From contig JAJTGE010000019.1 in the NCBI GenBank assembly GCA_021298555.1, positions 38,367 through 102,366 of the forward strand: a stretch of 64,000 bases of DNA. Direction: 5' to 3'. Below the pieces are notes generated by a model. That model did not search any database. It worked only from the letters and a program-made list of their open reading frames with translations, and had not been told where the DNA came from. Shown here piece after piece: positions 33,576 to 43,122 of the stretch (the first letter of the stretch is position 1; each line of letters opens with the position of its first letter). A program made the position numbers and the translations under genes. This DNA is from Oxalobacteraceae bacterium (lineage in GTDB: Bacteria > Pseudomonadota > Gammaproteobacteria > Burkholderiales > Burkholderiaceae_D).

Positions 33576-33777
33576 TACCTCACCAGCCTTGAATTCCGCA
33601 CTAATTTTTTGATGCAATCAAAGTATGCGCCGGGGGTAGTAATTTTCGCTCTCGGTGCCATAGTGCGTATTCGCGCACTATAATCTATCCTCCGTTACTA
33701 ATTCCACACCTAGTTCAAGCTCACCTGCATTTGCAATTTCACGGGCAGGTGATTAATACAGCCCCTCAGCTCATACC

Positions 33778-35001
33778 ATGCTCAATCAGGAAAACACCGC
33801 ATTAAGTTCTGATGAAAAACGCTCATGCGCCTCCCTTGCAACGATTTATTCTATGCGCATGCTGGGACTATTCATGGTCCTACCGGTTTTTATTATCGAG
33901 GCACGTCAATATCCCGGAGGTGATGATCCCTCCAGTGTGGGTCTGGCCATGGGTATGTATGGCTTAGTGCAGGCCATGCTGCAAATACCATTTGGTTTAG
34001 CCGCTGACAGGTTTGGTCGCAAGCGAGTGATTGTTTTTGGTTTACTTTTATTGTGCCTAGGTAGTGTGATTGCGGCGTGTGCCACCAGTGTGACCGGTCT
34101 TGCCATAGGGCGCGCTATACAAGGTGGAGGAGCTATCTCAGCCGCTGTTACTGCTTTGTTGGCAGATCAAACGCGCGATCATGTCAGAATTAAAGGCATG
34201 GCATTGATAGGTGCCAGCATCGGTTTGATGTTCGCCGTCTCACTAATTGTCGGTCCATTCCTTGCCTCTAAAGTAGGTTTGGCAGGCATCTTTGGACTGA
34301 GCGCCATCATGGCGCTGGCGGGCATACTCATCATCGCCTATTGGACTCCGCAAGAAATGGAACAAACCAAACATCCAATTAAGCAGACGTTTTATCAGCT
34401 ACGCAAAACCTTGCTGCAATCCGATTTGCTGCGTTTAGATTTTGGTGTTTTTGTGTTGTATGCGGTTCAACTGGCTATGTGGGTTGGCATACCCAGTTTA
34501 ATCACGCAAGCAGGAATACCGAGCCAAGATCATGGTTGGGTCTATCTGCCAGCAGTGCTGCTTTCATTTGTATTTATGGGCATGACCTTGTTTCGCTTAG
34601 AGCGTCGCGGCAAGCTCAAACCATTATTTTTGTTATCCATACTGTGTGTGATTGTTGTATTGATTGGTATGTATTTCCTAGCGCTTTCCAGTCCGGATAT
34701 TTGGATGCTGGGTGGATTAATCTTTTTATTTTTTAGTGGCTTTAATATTCTTGAAGCCAGTCAGCCTAGTTTGGCATCACGCATGTCGCCTCCCGAGTCA
34801 CGCGGTGCAGTTCTGGGTGTATACAACACCTTGCAATCGCTGGGTATATTTACGGGCGGCGCATTAGGCGGTGTGATTAGTCGTTCAGTAGGATTGCCTG
34901 GATTATTTTTAGCATGTGCAGGCATCATGACGATATGGTTATGGGTATCGTGGCCCATGAAGTTTGTTGCACCCGCTACGGCACCAGCAGAGGCGCAATG
35001 A
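33778..35001 (+). CDS. MFS transporter, YajR/Bcr-type efflux family
   Basis: The 407-residue product has 12 predicted helices and the drug:H+ antiporter signature MLQIPFGLAADRFGRKRVIV after helix 2, plus GRAIQGGGAISAAVTALLAD in helix 4-5. These support export of small molecules by proton antiport. In many Burkholderiales this gene sits between uvrA and ssb; here neither neighbour is present, so the local order is different. Substrate unknown; probably housekeeping. Confidence 0.8.
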   Translation: MLNQENTALSSDEKRSCASLATIYSMRMLGLFMVLPVFIIEARQYPGGDDPSSVGLAMGMYGLVQAMLQIPFGLAADRFGRKRVIVFGLLLLCLGSVIAACATSVTGLAIGRAIQGGGAISAAVTALLADQTRDHVRIKGMALIGASIGLMFAVSLIVGPFLASKVGLAGIFGLSAIMALAGILIIAYWTPQEMEQTKHPIKQTFYQLRKTLLQSDLLRLDFGVFVLYAVQLAMWVGIPSLITQAGIPSQDHGWVYLPAVLLSFVFMGMTLFRLERRGKLKPLFLLSILCVIVVLIGMYFLALSSPDIWMLGGLIFLFFSGFNILEASQPSLASRMSPPESRGAVLGVYNTLQSLGIFTGGALGGVISRSVGLPGLFLACAGIMTIWLWVSWPMKFVAPATAPAEAQ

Positions 35002-35012
35002 ATCTAGCGACA

Positions 35013-35939
35013 TCAAGGTTGTAAAAATTTTTGCAAAGCCAATAAGCCCAGTTGCGGTTGCTCTTCTTGAGGTAGGTGCCCTATATCAGGCAAGACAACC
35101 AAGCGACTCGTAGCAATGGCGCCCATATAATCTTTCGCATTCGCGACTGGAATCATGGCGTCGCGTTCTCCCCAAATCAATAGCGTGTCTGCGCGTATGC
35201 TCTTAAGCATAGGCACTGGGTCTTTGAGTAGAGTTTGGTGAACTCTGGTTGCAATACTTTTCCTCACACCCGGGGCACACATCAAATCATGGTAGCGGTT
35301 GAGCAGGCTGGTCGTGAGTGAATTTGGATCAGCGTAAGCAGGCAGCAGGTTCATTTTTAGCGCTGGCTTAGGTAGTGTCCAAACCATAGCATTGAGCATG
35401 AATGAAGAGTCTGGTTGCTTGTTGTATTCAAAGCCCTCGCTGGCAAACCCATCAGGAGAAATGAGTATCAGCTTTTCAACGCGCTCTGGGTAGGTATATG
35501 CAATCTGCCAGGCTAATTTTCCACCCAGTGAATTTCCGATAAAGCTGGCCTTGTTGATGTGCAGTGTATCGAGTAATCCCATGATGACTGCCAGATCATG
35601 CGAATCCGAAAAATCATTTTCTGTGTTTTCACCGCTTAGTCCAAAGCCGGGTAAATCCAGCCGTATGACACGATAGTCTTTATCCAGTGCAGCAGCCCAC
35701 GTATCCCAAGTATGAAGACTGGAACCAAAGCCATGTAAAAAAACCAGAACAGGTGCAGTTTTTGGACCACTATCGCGATAGTGCAGCTTGGTGCCTGCTA
35801 TCGTCGTAAACGCGCTGGGTGATTGCGCATATTTTTCTAACAGGTGCGCAGGGTCTTTATCAGGTGTCCAGAGAAGGTAGACGCACGCTACAATGCCTGC
35901 AAACAGTAAGACAATCATGGCTTTAACTAAGTTAGTCAT
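35013..35939 (-). CDS. Membrane-anchored alpha/beta hydrolase
   Basis: The 308-residue product has an N-terminal membrane anchor (AMIVLLFAGIVACVYLLW) and an alpha/beta-hydrolase domain. The catalytic triad is visible: nucleophile Ser in GNSLGG, Asp in GERDAMIP, His in DIGHLP. The oxyanion motif is FLHGFGSS. It resembles small-molecule ester or lactone hydrolases; a distant similarity to BchO-type hydrolases encoded near Mg-chelatase genes is possible, but there is no specific evidence. It is convergent with the MFS gene and divergent from bciA. Confidence 0.75.
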   Translation of the reverse strand: MTNLVKAMIVLLFAGIVACVYLLWTPDKDPAHLLEKYAQSPSAFTTIAGTKLHYRDSGPKTAPVLVFLHGFGSSLHTWDTWAAALDKDYRVIRLDLPGFGLSGENTENDFSDSHDLAVIMGLLDTLHINKASFIGNSLGGKLAWQIAYTYPERVEKLILISPDGFASEGFEYNKQPDSSFMLNAMVWTLPKPALKMNLLPAYADPNSLTTSLLNRYHDLMCAPGVRKSIATRVHQTLLKDPVPMLKSIRADTLLIWGERDAMIPVANAKDYMGAIATSRLVVLPDIGHLPQEEQPQLGLLALQKFLQP

Positions 35940-36005
35940 TCTGTAAAAATAGCAAAAATTAAATCCTATTCATTTCGCATAGTAGTTGATTTATGAGTAA
36001 ACATC

Positions 36006-37019
36006 ATGACACCGCTGCTCTCTGACTTATCTGCGGCAGACACTACGCGAGCTATGCGTAAACGTGTACTCGTACTTGGTGCAACTGGAACCATAGGCCG
36101 CGCCACAGTGCGCGCGTTGATAAGTGAGGGTCATGAGGTAGTTTGTTTTATTCGGGCACGCGCCGGCGAGAGCGCCCAACTGTTCGAAGGTGCATCCATA
36201 CGCCATGGTGATGTAAGTGACCCGTTATCATTAAAAAATCAGGGTTTTAAAGACGAACAATTTGATGTGGTCGTATCGTGTCTGGCTTCACGAACGGGCG
36301 CTCCAAAAGATGCATGGGCTATTGATTATCAAGCACATGTGAATGCTTTAGGCTGTGCAAAGCAGGTAGGCGTGTCGCAGTTTGTGTTGCTGTCGGCGAT
36401 ATGCGTACAAAAACCATTATTAGCATTTCAGCAGGCTAAGCTTGCATTTGAAAAAATGCTGATGGAATCGGGTATGACGTATTCTATTGTTCGCCCTACC
36501 GCTTTTTTTAAATCCTTATCGGGCCAGATAGAGCGAGTGAAAAAGGGAAAACCATTTCTTTTGTTTGGTGATGGAACCTTAACTTCCTGCAAGCCGATTA
36601 GCGACGATGATTTAGGTAATTACCTTGCAGACTGCCTGCACGATCAGACTCGTCATAATCGCATACTGCCTATCGGCGGCCCGGGCGCTGCCATCACCCC
36701 CAAAGAGCAAGGTGAAAGATTATTTACTTTGTTACATAAAGAGGCGCGCTTTAAACAGGTGCCGGTAGCATTGCTTGATGTGGTCATCATAGTGCTTAGT
36801 GTTTTAGGGCGAATCATTCCAGCGCTGGCTGATAAAGCCGAATTGGCACGCATAGGCCGCTACTATGCTACTGAATCCATGTTGGTGTGGGATGCGCAGT
36901 CGGGCACGTACGATGCATCAATGACTCCATCGACTGGCACCCAGACACTGTTTGATTACTATGCCGATGTGGTTGCAGGCGCAGCAGCACCTGAACGGGG
37001 TGATCATGCTGTTTTTTGA
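36006..37019 (+). CDS. bciA: Divinyl (proto)chlorophyllide a 8-vinyl reductase BciA
   Basis: The 337-residue product is an NADPH-dependent SDR-like protein with RVLVLGATGTIGRATVRALI as the dinucleotide-binding loop. It carries signature segments of BciA: VSCLASRTGAPKDAWAIDYQ, LLSAICVQKPLLAFQQAKLA, IVRPTAFFKSLSGQ and GPGAAITPKEQGERLF. BciA reduces the C8-vinyl group in (bacterio)chlorophyll synthesis. The gene is intact in this window. Together with bchH, it argues that the organism makes or once made bacteriochlorophyll. A start at 36051 (MRKRVLVLG) is an alternative. Confidence 0.9.
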   Translation: MTPLLSDLSAADTTRAMRKRVLVLGATGTIGRATVRALISEGHEVVCFIRARAGESAQLFEGASIRHGDVSDPLSLKNQGFKDEQFDVVVSCLASRTGAPKDAWAIDYQAHVNALGCAKQVGVSQFVLLSAICVQKPLLAFQQAKLAFEKMLMESGMTYSIVRPTAFFKSLSGQIERVKKGKPFLLFGDGTLTSCKPISDDDLGNYLADCLHDQTRHNRILPIGGPGAAITPKEQGERLFTLLHKEARFKQVPVALLDVVIIVLSVLGRIIPALADKAELARIGRYYATESMLVWDAQSGTYDASMTPSTGTQTLFDYYADVVAGAAAPERGDHAVF

Positions 37020-37060
37020 CACATCACCCCGCCATTAACTACCTTGAAAAAATATGTAGT

Positions 37061-37375
37061 TCAAGGAAAAAAATCAACAGGTTTCATTAATTTATTCTGT
37101 TGGCTTTCCATCGCACCCAACTCTCCGCTTTTCTTTACATACTCTAGCCATTCTGGATCTTGCCACAACCTGGTGCGGCGTTCTTCACGGTCACCTGCAT
37201 TTTGATACTGCCAGATATGAACATATTCATTGGGATTGCCAGTTTCTACAAAAGCGAAAAGAACAGGTAAGCCCAAGTGTCGAACCTGCGGTGTTTTACC
37301 AAATTTTTCGTACAGTGCTAAATGTGTTTTTATTGTGCCGGGCTTGCAGGTATATGTTCTGACGTCGAGTAGCAT
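37061..37375 (-). CDS. NIPSNAP family protein
   Basis: The 104-residue product begins LLDVRTYTCKPGTIKTHLALYE and contains EYVHIWQYQNAGDREERR and LWQDPEWLEYVKK, the ferredoxin-like alpha/beta pattern of NIPSNAP proteins. These are small cytoplasmic dimers, often in catabolic operons, without a firmly known reaction. It is encoded next to, and on the same strand as, the LysR gene, 61 bp downstream of it. Confidence 0.75.
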   Translation of the reverse strand: MLLDVRTYTCKPGTIKTHLALYEKFGKTPQVRHLGLPVLFAFVETGNPNEYVHIWQYQNAGDREERRTRLWQDPEWLEYVKKSGELGAMESQQNKLMKPVDFFP

Positions 37376-37435
37376 GGAGCCTCCTGATTGAATTTACGTG
37401 TCTAAGAAAATTAAAAACTAGATTGGTCAATTTTT

Positions 37436-38332
37436 TTAAATTGAAGCAGGTACAGAATTTATCAGATGCTCTTTAAAATACAGTGCAATCGGCGGTAAAT
37501 TTTTTCCTTTTCGAGAAACAATATGCCACGCAGACTGAATAGGAAAATCAGCGACAGTAAGAATTTTTATATCTTTCCTATTGGAAGATTCAGTCAATGC
37601 ATGTTTTGACAGGACACCTAAGCCTAGGTCGCCTGCAACGGCTTCACGAATAGCTTCGTTACTGCCTAGCTCCATGCGCAAGTTGGGTTTAAAATTTTTA
37701 CTTTTAAAAAAATTATCTATAGCCATACGTGTACCTGATCCACGCTCTCGCAGTATAAATTTTTCTGAAACAAGATCGGACAAGGTTAAATTTTTTTGTT
37801 TCGTTAATGGATGCTCTATCGATGCAATGACAATCAGCGGATTATCCATAAAAATATGATCATTAATTTCCAGATCGCTGGGTGGCATAGACATAATATA
37901 CAAGTCATCCAGATTTTCTCGCATCCGTGTTAGCACCCCATCTCGATTTTGTATTTCCAGCGAGACTTCAATATCTGGGTACTTATGACAAAACGTACCT
38001 AACAGTCTGGGAATGAAATACTTCGCTGTACTTACAACCGCGATACGCAGTTTTCCGCGAGCTAGCCCTTTGAGTGCATTCAATTGTTGCTCATAGAGTT
38101 CCCACGTGTTCTGAATTTCCCGTGCAGTCACAGCAAGGTCGCGACCTGCATCGGTCAATCGTACTTTTTTTGCGATGACTTCAAATAAGGGTAAGCCAAC
38201 GGCATCGGAGAGTTCTTTTAGCCGCATGGAGGCGGTGGGCTGGGTGATGTGCGTGGCTTTTGCAGCCGCAGTAACGCTGCCTGTTTCGGCAAGGGCCAGG
38301 AACAGCCTGAGCTGACGAAATGAAACATTCAT
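37436..38332 (-). CDS. LysR family regulator (CbbR/CmpR-like)
   Basis: The 298-residue product has the N-terminal LysR helix-turn-helix (LRLFLALAETGSVTAAAKATHITQPTASMRLKEL) and a substrate-binding domain from about residue 90 (GKLRIAVVSTAKYFIPRLL). The proportions and the FILRERGSGTRMAIDNFF segment match the CbbR/CmpR subgroup, which senses carbon or redox metabolites. It is divergent from an SbtA-type bicarbonate transporter gene, the arrangement expected of its regulator. Co-inducer unknown. Confidence 0.8.
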   Translation of the reverse strand: MNVSFRQLRLFLALAETGSVTAAAKATHITQPTASMRLKELSDAVGLPLFEVIAKKVRLTDAGRDLAVTAREIQNTWELYEQQLNALKGLARGKLRIAVVSTAKYFIPRLLGTFCHKYPDIEVSLEIQNRDGVLTRMRENLDDLYIMSMPPSDLEINDHIFMDNPLIVIASIEHPLTKQKNLTLSDLVSEKFILRERGSGTRMAIDNFFKSKNFKPNLRMELGSNEAIREAVAGDLGLGVLSKHALTESSNRKDIKILTVADFPIQSAWHIVSRKGKNLPPIALYFKEHLINSVPASI

Positions 38333-38390
38333 AGTATTTACACTATATGAAAAAATAATAAAATCGATTTTACCTTATGAATTGGTCCGA

Positions 38391-38407
38391 TTAGCATACC
38401 GTCCTAA
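38391..38407. promoter_or_regulatory. Candidate LysR-type binding site
   Basis: TTAG-N9-CTAA, an inverted repeat of the TTA-N-TAA type bound by CbbR/CmpR-like regulators, lies in the 220-bp divergent region between the LysR and SbtA-like genes. Assignment is from symmetry and position only. Confidence 0.4.
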
Positions 38408-38552
38408 TTAAGTATTTATTACATACAGGCGAGACATGTATGGGTAAGCGACTCAGGCTAACTCACTGATTTTATTGAATTTGTGTTGCGCAGCGACGTA
38501 GGCTGGTCACTCACTTTCCCATCTATTTCCATCGCCATCAAGGAAAACAGCT

Positions 38553-39572
38553 ATGCAAAATCTTCTCGATCCGGCCATTCTTTTTTTTGTCTTTGGAATT
38601 GCTGCTGGTTTACTGCGCTCCAATTTGGAAATCCCTCAGTCGATCGCCAAATTTTTATCGTTGTATTTGCTCATGGCGCTGGGTCTTAAAGGTGGTTTTG
38701 CGTTGGCGAGTTCAGGTTTAAGCAGTTCCGTGTTGACCAGCCTTTTTGCGGCGCTGCTTATGTCGGTGATAGTGCCAGCTCTGGGCTATACATTTCTTAA
38801 GTCGAGAATGTCCAAGTTTGATGCTGCTGCGGTAGCTGCCTCATATGGCTCAGTGAGCGCAGTGACATTTGTGACAGCAATTCAATATCTCGAGTCACAG
38901 AACCTCTTTGTGGGTGGTCACATGGCGGTTGCTATGGTGTTGATGGAATCGCCCGCGATCATCATGGCTGTTTTTCTAGCAAATTTGCTGCGTCAAAATG
39001 TATCAGCTTCAGTACAAGTGTCTGGCTTGGGAACGGGAGGTGCAGTGCTTTCTGGCATGGATGAACCTGGCCGGTTTCCATCGATAGGCAAGATACTTCA
39101 CGAGTCATTTACTAACGGAGCGCATCTGCTGTTACTGGCGTCTCTGTTAATTGGTTTTGCCAGCGGAGAGACCGGAAAAGCAATGATGAGCCCGTTCTCC
39201 TCCGACCTGTTTAAGGGAATGCTGGCCTTTTTCTTACTTGATATGGGGCTGATGGTGGCAAAAAACCTTCCTGGTTTGGAAGGTAAATCACCTTCGCTAC
39301 TAATTTACGGCGCTCTTGGCCCACTTGTTCATGCAAGCATTGCATTGGGCTTAGCATGGCTGCTAAATCTTCCTGTTGCGGATGCTGTTTTATTGATGGT
39401 GTTATCAGCCAGCGCGTCGTATATCGTTGTGCCCGCAGTGCTACGGTATGCCATACCGGAGGCTAATCCCTCGGTCTATTTTGGTTTATCGTTGGGCGTA
39501 ACATTTCCTTTGAATATATTGATAGGAATACCGCTTTATACGTTTTTGGCTAAAGCGGTGATGATGCCCTGA
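38553..39572 (+). CDS. sbtA: Sodium-dependent bicarbonate transporter, SbtA family
   Basis: The 339-residue product has about ten helices. SbtA features are YLLMALGLKGGFALASSG, AAAVAASYGSVSAVTF and the C-terminal ASASYIVVPAVLRYAIPEANPS. SbtA imports bicarbonate with sodium; in phototrophic and other bacteria it feeds carboxylation. The central cytoplasmic loop is short compared with cyanobacterial forms, and no adjacent sbtB-like PII gene is seen. It starts after AAGGAAAACAGCT. The divergent LysR gene is the likely regulator. In a phototroph without Calvin-cycle genes nearby, it may support anaplerotic carbon fixation. Confidence 0.85.
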   Translation: MQNLLDPAILFFVFGIAAGLLRSNLEIPQSIAKFLSLYLLMALGLKGGFALASSGLSSSVLTSLFAALLMSVIVPALGYTFLKSRMSKFDAAAVAASYGSVSAVTFVTAIQYLESQNLFVGGHMAVAMVLMESPAIIMAVFLANLLRQNVSASVQVSGLGTGGAVLSGMDEPGRFPSIGKILHESFTNGAHLLLLASLLIGFASGETGKAMMSPFSSDLFKGMLAFFLLDMGLMVAKNLPGLEGKSPSLLIYGALGPLVHASIALGLAWLLNLPVADAVLLMVLSASASYIVVPAVLRYAIPEANPSVYFGLSLGVTFPLNILIGIPLYTFLAKAVMMP

Positions 39573-39632
39573 CGTATATTTTTAGCCCTATAAAAACTGT
39601 AAACCCTACGCAGCGATATATCGTTTGATTTC

Positions 39633-40192
39633 TCAGAACAGTGCCATCTGACGTTCGTCCAGAAGAAAATCCACCACGAACTGCAACAGCAGTGTGTGGT
39701 GGATGTAATAGTGCCAGTAGGGCTGCATGTATTTTTTTTGATACCAGCTCTGCTCACTTTCCAGATGGCAGCCTATCAAGCCTTTCGTTGATCATCGCCT
39801 CGCCAATTAATTTGTGTCGTGGTGGCATAGGATGATTTGACTTCAGCCCGTGCTCGTTTGATATGTTGAACAACTCGCGTATCTTTGAGTATGTCGAAAT
39901 AATATTTGTCTGCCCAATAAGCACCCATGCAAATACCCAGATATTTGCCGCCCAGGCTCAGAAATTTTTTGACGTCATCCAGGTTGGCTTTGAGCAGTGA
40001 TCCAAAAGCGCTGGCATCCCCGACACCACCGGGAAACACGACCAGTTCGACGTCATCAAAAAAATCATCCTGTACTTTGTGTTTGGTGAAAATTTTAATA
40101 GCGTAGTTAGGAGCGAGCGCCCTCATGATTCCATTAACAGATTCTATGGAACACATGGGATGGTGCACGAAAACGGCAATATTCTTTTTCAA
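39633..40192 (-). pseudogene. BPL-N domain glutamine-amidotransferase-like gene, internal deletion/frameshift
   Basis: The gene encodes a class I amidotransferase-like protein related to the N-terminal domain of eukaryotic biotin-protein ligase. From ATG at 40192 come VHHPMCSIESVNGIMRAL, VVFPGGVGDASAFGSLL and the nucleophile elbow LGICMGAYWADKYYF. Translation ends at 39776, just after INWRGDDQR. In the next frame, codons from 39782 to 39633 read GLIGCHLESEQSWY and a matching C-terminus ending LLDERQMALF. The block normally between them (about 35 residues) is missing. It follows the MFS gene by 4 bp. Function of the family in bacteria is not established. Confidence 0.75.
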
Positions 40193-40196
40193 AAAA

Positions 40197-41420
40197 TTAT
40201 TCTTGGCTTGCCAGGTTGGGTAAAGTTCTTACTGGTGCTTCTTGTATAGGTAAATTCACTAACGCAGCGAACACTGCCAAGCCTATGTCGGCGTACCACA
40301 TCAATGATAAATCACCATAGTTGGCAATTGCCAGACCGCCTAACCACGCCCCTAAAAAACCACCTATCTGATGCGATAGCAGTGTCAGGCCAAACAGCGT
40401 TGCGATGTAACGTGACCCAAACAATTTACTAACGATGGCCGCGGTGGGCGGAACAGTAGCCAGCCACGTAAATCCCAGGCCGGCAGCAAAAATATAAAAG
40501 ACCCATGCTTCTTTTGGCATGAGTAAATACCAGATCACCAGTAGCGCTCTGGAGCCATACATTACGCATAGTATGTGTTTGCTGCGGAATCGATTAATGC
40601 AGCTACCAACATACAAGCTACCAGCAATGTTGGCTAAGCCTATGATGGCTAGTGACCAGCTGGCGACTGAGGGGGGAAGTCCGCACAGGTCGACTTCTCC
40701 TGGCAGGTGAGTCACCAAAAATGCAATATGAAATCCACAGGTAAAAAAGCCTGCATGGAGTAATCCATAGCTAGGTGATTTGAAGGCGTCTTTTATGGCT
40801 TGTCGTAACCCGCCTTGTGCGACAGCGGGTGCATGTACCGCCGTCGTGTGGTGAGTAAGTTTGCCAACTAAGGGCAGGGCAGCGAGGGAAAGTAACGCCA
40901 TCGCCCACATCGCTTGCATCCAGCCAAATAACTGAATGGCTTGCTGAGTAATTGGGGCAATAATAAATTGGCCTAGTGAGCTGCCTGCATTGATGACCCC
41001 GGAGGCGCTGCCACGTGATTCAACTGGGAGTCTTTGGGCAACCACACCCATGAGCACAGAAAAGCTGGCTGAGCCTGCACCCGCAGCCGACAATATGCCC
41101 AGAGTGATGGCGAATCCCATGCCATCGGTCATGAACGGTGTGGCGGCGGTTGCAGCGGCAAACAGCAGCACTCCACCCAGCAGAACCGGGCGCGGACCCC
41201 AATGATCTGCCATCGCACCAGCGATAGGTTGGACAGCACCCCACACAAACTGACCAACAGCCAGAGCAAAACTGAGGCTGACTATCCCCAAACCGGTGGA
41301 GGTATTAATCGGACTCAGATACAGCCCCGTGGACTGCCGTATGCCCATCATTAGCAGCAGTATGCCGGCGGCCGAGAGTGTCAAGGTCATGACTCCGGGC
41401 TGGCGCAGATTATGAAACAT
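40197..41420 (-). CDS. MFS transporter, oxalate/formate antiporter-like family
   Basis: The 407-residue product has 12 predicted helices. Features include GVVQPIAG-like motif A variant (GAVQPIAGAMADHWGPRPVLL), SRGSASGVINAGSSLGQFI and LTLLSHQIGGFLGAWLGG, as in bacterial OFA-type MFS proteins for organic anions. It starts the operon that ends in the broken BPL-N-like gene, 4 bp downstream. The substrate is unknown. Confidence 0.75.
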   Translation of the reverse strand: MFHNLRQPGVMTLTLSAAGILLLMMGIRQSTGLYLSPINTSTGLGIVSLSFALAVGQFVWGAVQPIAGAMADHWGPRPVLLGGVLLFAAATAATPFMTDGMGFAITLGILSAAGAGSASFSVLMGVVAQRLPVESRGSASGVINAGSSLGQFIIAPITQQAIQLFGWMQAMWAMALLSLAALPLVGKLTHHTTAVHAPAVAQGGLRQAIKDAFKSPSYGLLHAGFFTCGFHIAFLVTHLPGEVDLCGLPPSVASWSLAIIGLANIAGSLYVGSCINRFRSKHILCVMYGSRALLVIWYLLMPKEAWVFYIFAAGLGFTWLATVPPTAAIVSKLFGSRYIATLFGLTLLSHQIGGFLGAWLGGLAIANYGDLSLMWYADIGLAVFAALVNLPIQEAPVRTLPNLASQE

Positions 41421-41567
41421 GAAATGTTTGGCGCGAGGCTATAGTTTTTATGAATTGAGTATACCTAAGCCGATATGTCCCTAGGCTCATATCGACGACC
41501 GGGCTATCTTTGGCCTGTAACCCGGTGGGTGGGATGATGCAGTTTTTAGAAGAGTAGTTGCAAAATG

Positions 41568-43115
41568 TTAGTGTGACACGCCATGCCGTTTACGCAGAAT
41601 ACCGCTGGCCGTAGAGATCACGCGTAATTTTTGTTCTGCGATTTGTTCCGATGCCAGCGGGTTATCAGCAAAGGTTGCAAAGCCACAGTCTGGGGTAAAC
41701 AGCACGCGTTCTTTACCAAAAAGTTGTATGGCGCGCTCACCTTTTTCAAGCACATGCTCCAAGCACTCGATGTGGGCATGTTTTTGATTACAAATACCTA
41801 CACCTATACGTACATCATCTGGAATGGCTCGCAGGATTTCCATTTCGCCGGCGCGAGGTGTACATAACTCCAACAATAAGCTGCCCACATTTAGGTGGGC
41901 TAAGGTGTCAATTAAAGGAGTGTAATCACCCGAGAGCGCAGCGGATTCATCTGGGGTCCAATTACCGCGGCACATGTGTAAAGCGATGCGCTCTTTAGGG
42001 AAACCGGCAGTCACTGCATTGATCAACTCTTTTGCAAAGCCTAGTTCGATAGGAATGTCATTTTTTTCAGATAAAGCACCACACATGAAACTGCGCTTGG
42101 ATACAGATCCTGAAAATACAACCTCCGACAACACAGGCTCATCAAGCTGTATCAATGCCGTACCTGATGCTAATAGATAAGCAATCTCTTCACGCAAAAC
42201 ACGGACAATATCAGTCGCTAGTTGTTCTCGATTGTTATAAGCACGATCTGAAATACATTCTAGCCACATAGTGCGTGTGAGCAGGTAGGGTCCGGGGAGT
42301 GCAATCTTTACGGGTTTATCGGTGAGGGTGCGTGCAAATTCAAATTCATGAAGTGCCAACGGACGACTGCGCCCCAGCGGACCAAAGACAGCGGGATGTC
42401 TGACTTCTTCAGCGGGTACGTCCAGCGCTCTTAATTCACGAGCGAATTCTTCCGGATCATCAACCAAAGGGAGTAAGTCAGTCAGAGGTATCAGTTGGCA
42501 GTTATCGAGCAAGCCACCAACAAAACTTGCATAACTATCGCGACGCTGTTCACCATCAGTAACGACATCAACTCCAGCGCGAAGTTGCGCCGAGACGGCT
42601 AGCCTGACGGCATCGTCTGCGGTGGCCTGAAACGATGCCTCATCCAGCCGACCTTCCATGTGTTCATGTTTGGCTTGCAGCATCCATCGCGGCCTGGGCC
42701 AGCTGCCTATGCCCATAACCGACAAAGGAGCGATGCTGGCTGCTGCCGCAGGCGAGGGCAGCTGAGATGGAATGATGATCTTAACCACGTGACCATCGTG
42801 AGCAACCGGACTGAGATGTAGTGCAGCAGCCGACCTCTCAGAGAGTTTTCCTTTGGCGATCAAAAAACTCCACTGACGATTTTTTTTTGTCCACGAAATC
42901 AACTCATTGCCAGTTAAGCGAGCCCACGCAGGCAGGTCTTCTTCGACTGAAATTTCGGAAGATCGGATTTCAAGCAAACCACCTCTGGGGAGCGGATCAA
43001 TGTGCTTACGTATAAGCAGTAACAATCCATTGCCGCAATCCAGATCCCCACCATCAAAACTGCTGTCGGGTGAGTGAAGGTGCGTGTCGGTTGCTTGCAT
43101 ATCTGGTGAGCTCAT
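41568..43115 (-). CDS. Fusion of TusA-like domain and cobalamin-independent methionine synthase-like (core MetE) domain
   Basis: The 515-residue product has two parts. Residues about 20-95 match the neighbouring TusA-like protein (GDLDCGNGLLLLIRK ... LTGNELISW), with one Cys at the TusA active-site position but no CPxP. Residues about 130-515 are a MetE-like barrel: VMGIGSWPRPRWM, VDVVTDGEQRRDSY, the zinc-ligand motif HMCRGNW (His-x-Cys), ELCTPR and the third Cys in TPDCGFATF. Intact zinc ligands imply methyl or thiol transfer to a sulfur compound. The N-terminal MetE half is absent, so a different methyl donor from the classical enzyme is likely. It follows the DsrE gene by a few bases. Confidence 0.8.
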   Translation of the reverse strand: MSSPDMQATDTHLHSPDSSFDGGDLDCGNGLLLLIRKHIDPLPRGGLLEIRSSEISVEEDLPAWARLTGNELISWTKKNRQWSFLIAKGKLSERSAAALHLSPVAHDGHVVKIIIPSQLPSPAAAASIAPLSVMGIGSWPRPRWMLQAKHEHMEGRLDEASFQATADDAVRLAVSAQLRAGVDVVTDGEQRRDSYASFVGGLLDNCQLIPLTDLLPLVDDPEEFARELRALDVPAEEVRHPAVFGPLGRSRPLALHEFEFARTLTDKPVKIALPGPYLLTRTMWLECISDRAYNNREQLATDIVRVLREEIAYLLASGTALIQLDEPVLSEVVFSGSVSKRSFMCGALSEKNDIPIELGFAKELINAVTAGFPKERIALHMCRGNWTPDESAALSGDYTPLIDTLAHLNVGSLLLELCTPRAGEMEILRAIPDDVRIGVGICNQKHAHIECLEHVLEKGERAIQLFGKERVLFTPDCGFATFADNPLASEQIAEQKLRVISTASGILRKRHGVSH

Positions 43116-43122
43116 CAAAGAA

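Noticed and set aside
33576-33777. Additional regulatory RNA between the second B12-binding regulator and the MFS gene
   Set aside because: No stable hairpin with T-run or known RNA motif was seen in the 200 bp.
38483-38689. Gene overlapping the start of the SbtA-like gene in another frame
   Set aside because: It lies in a different frame of the transporter, has no good ribosome binding site and lacks protein-like composition.
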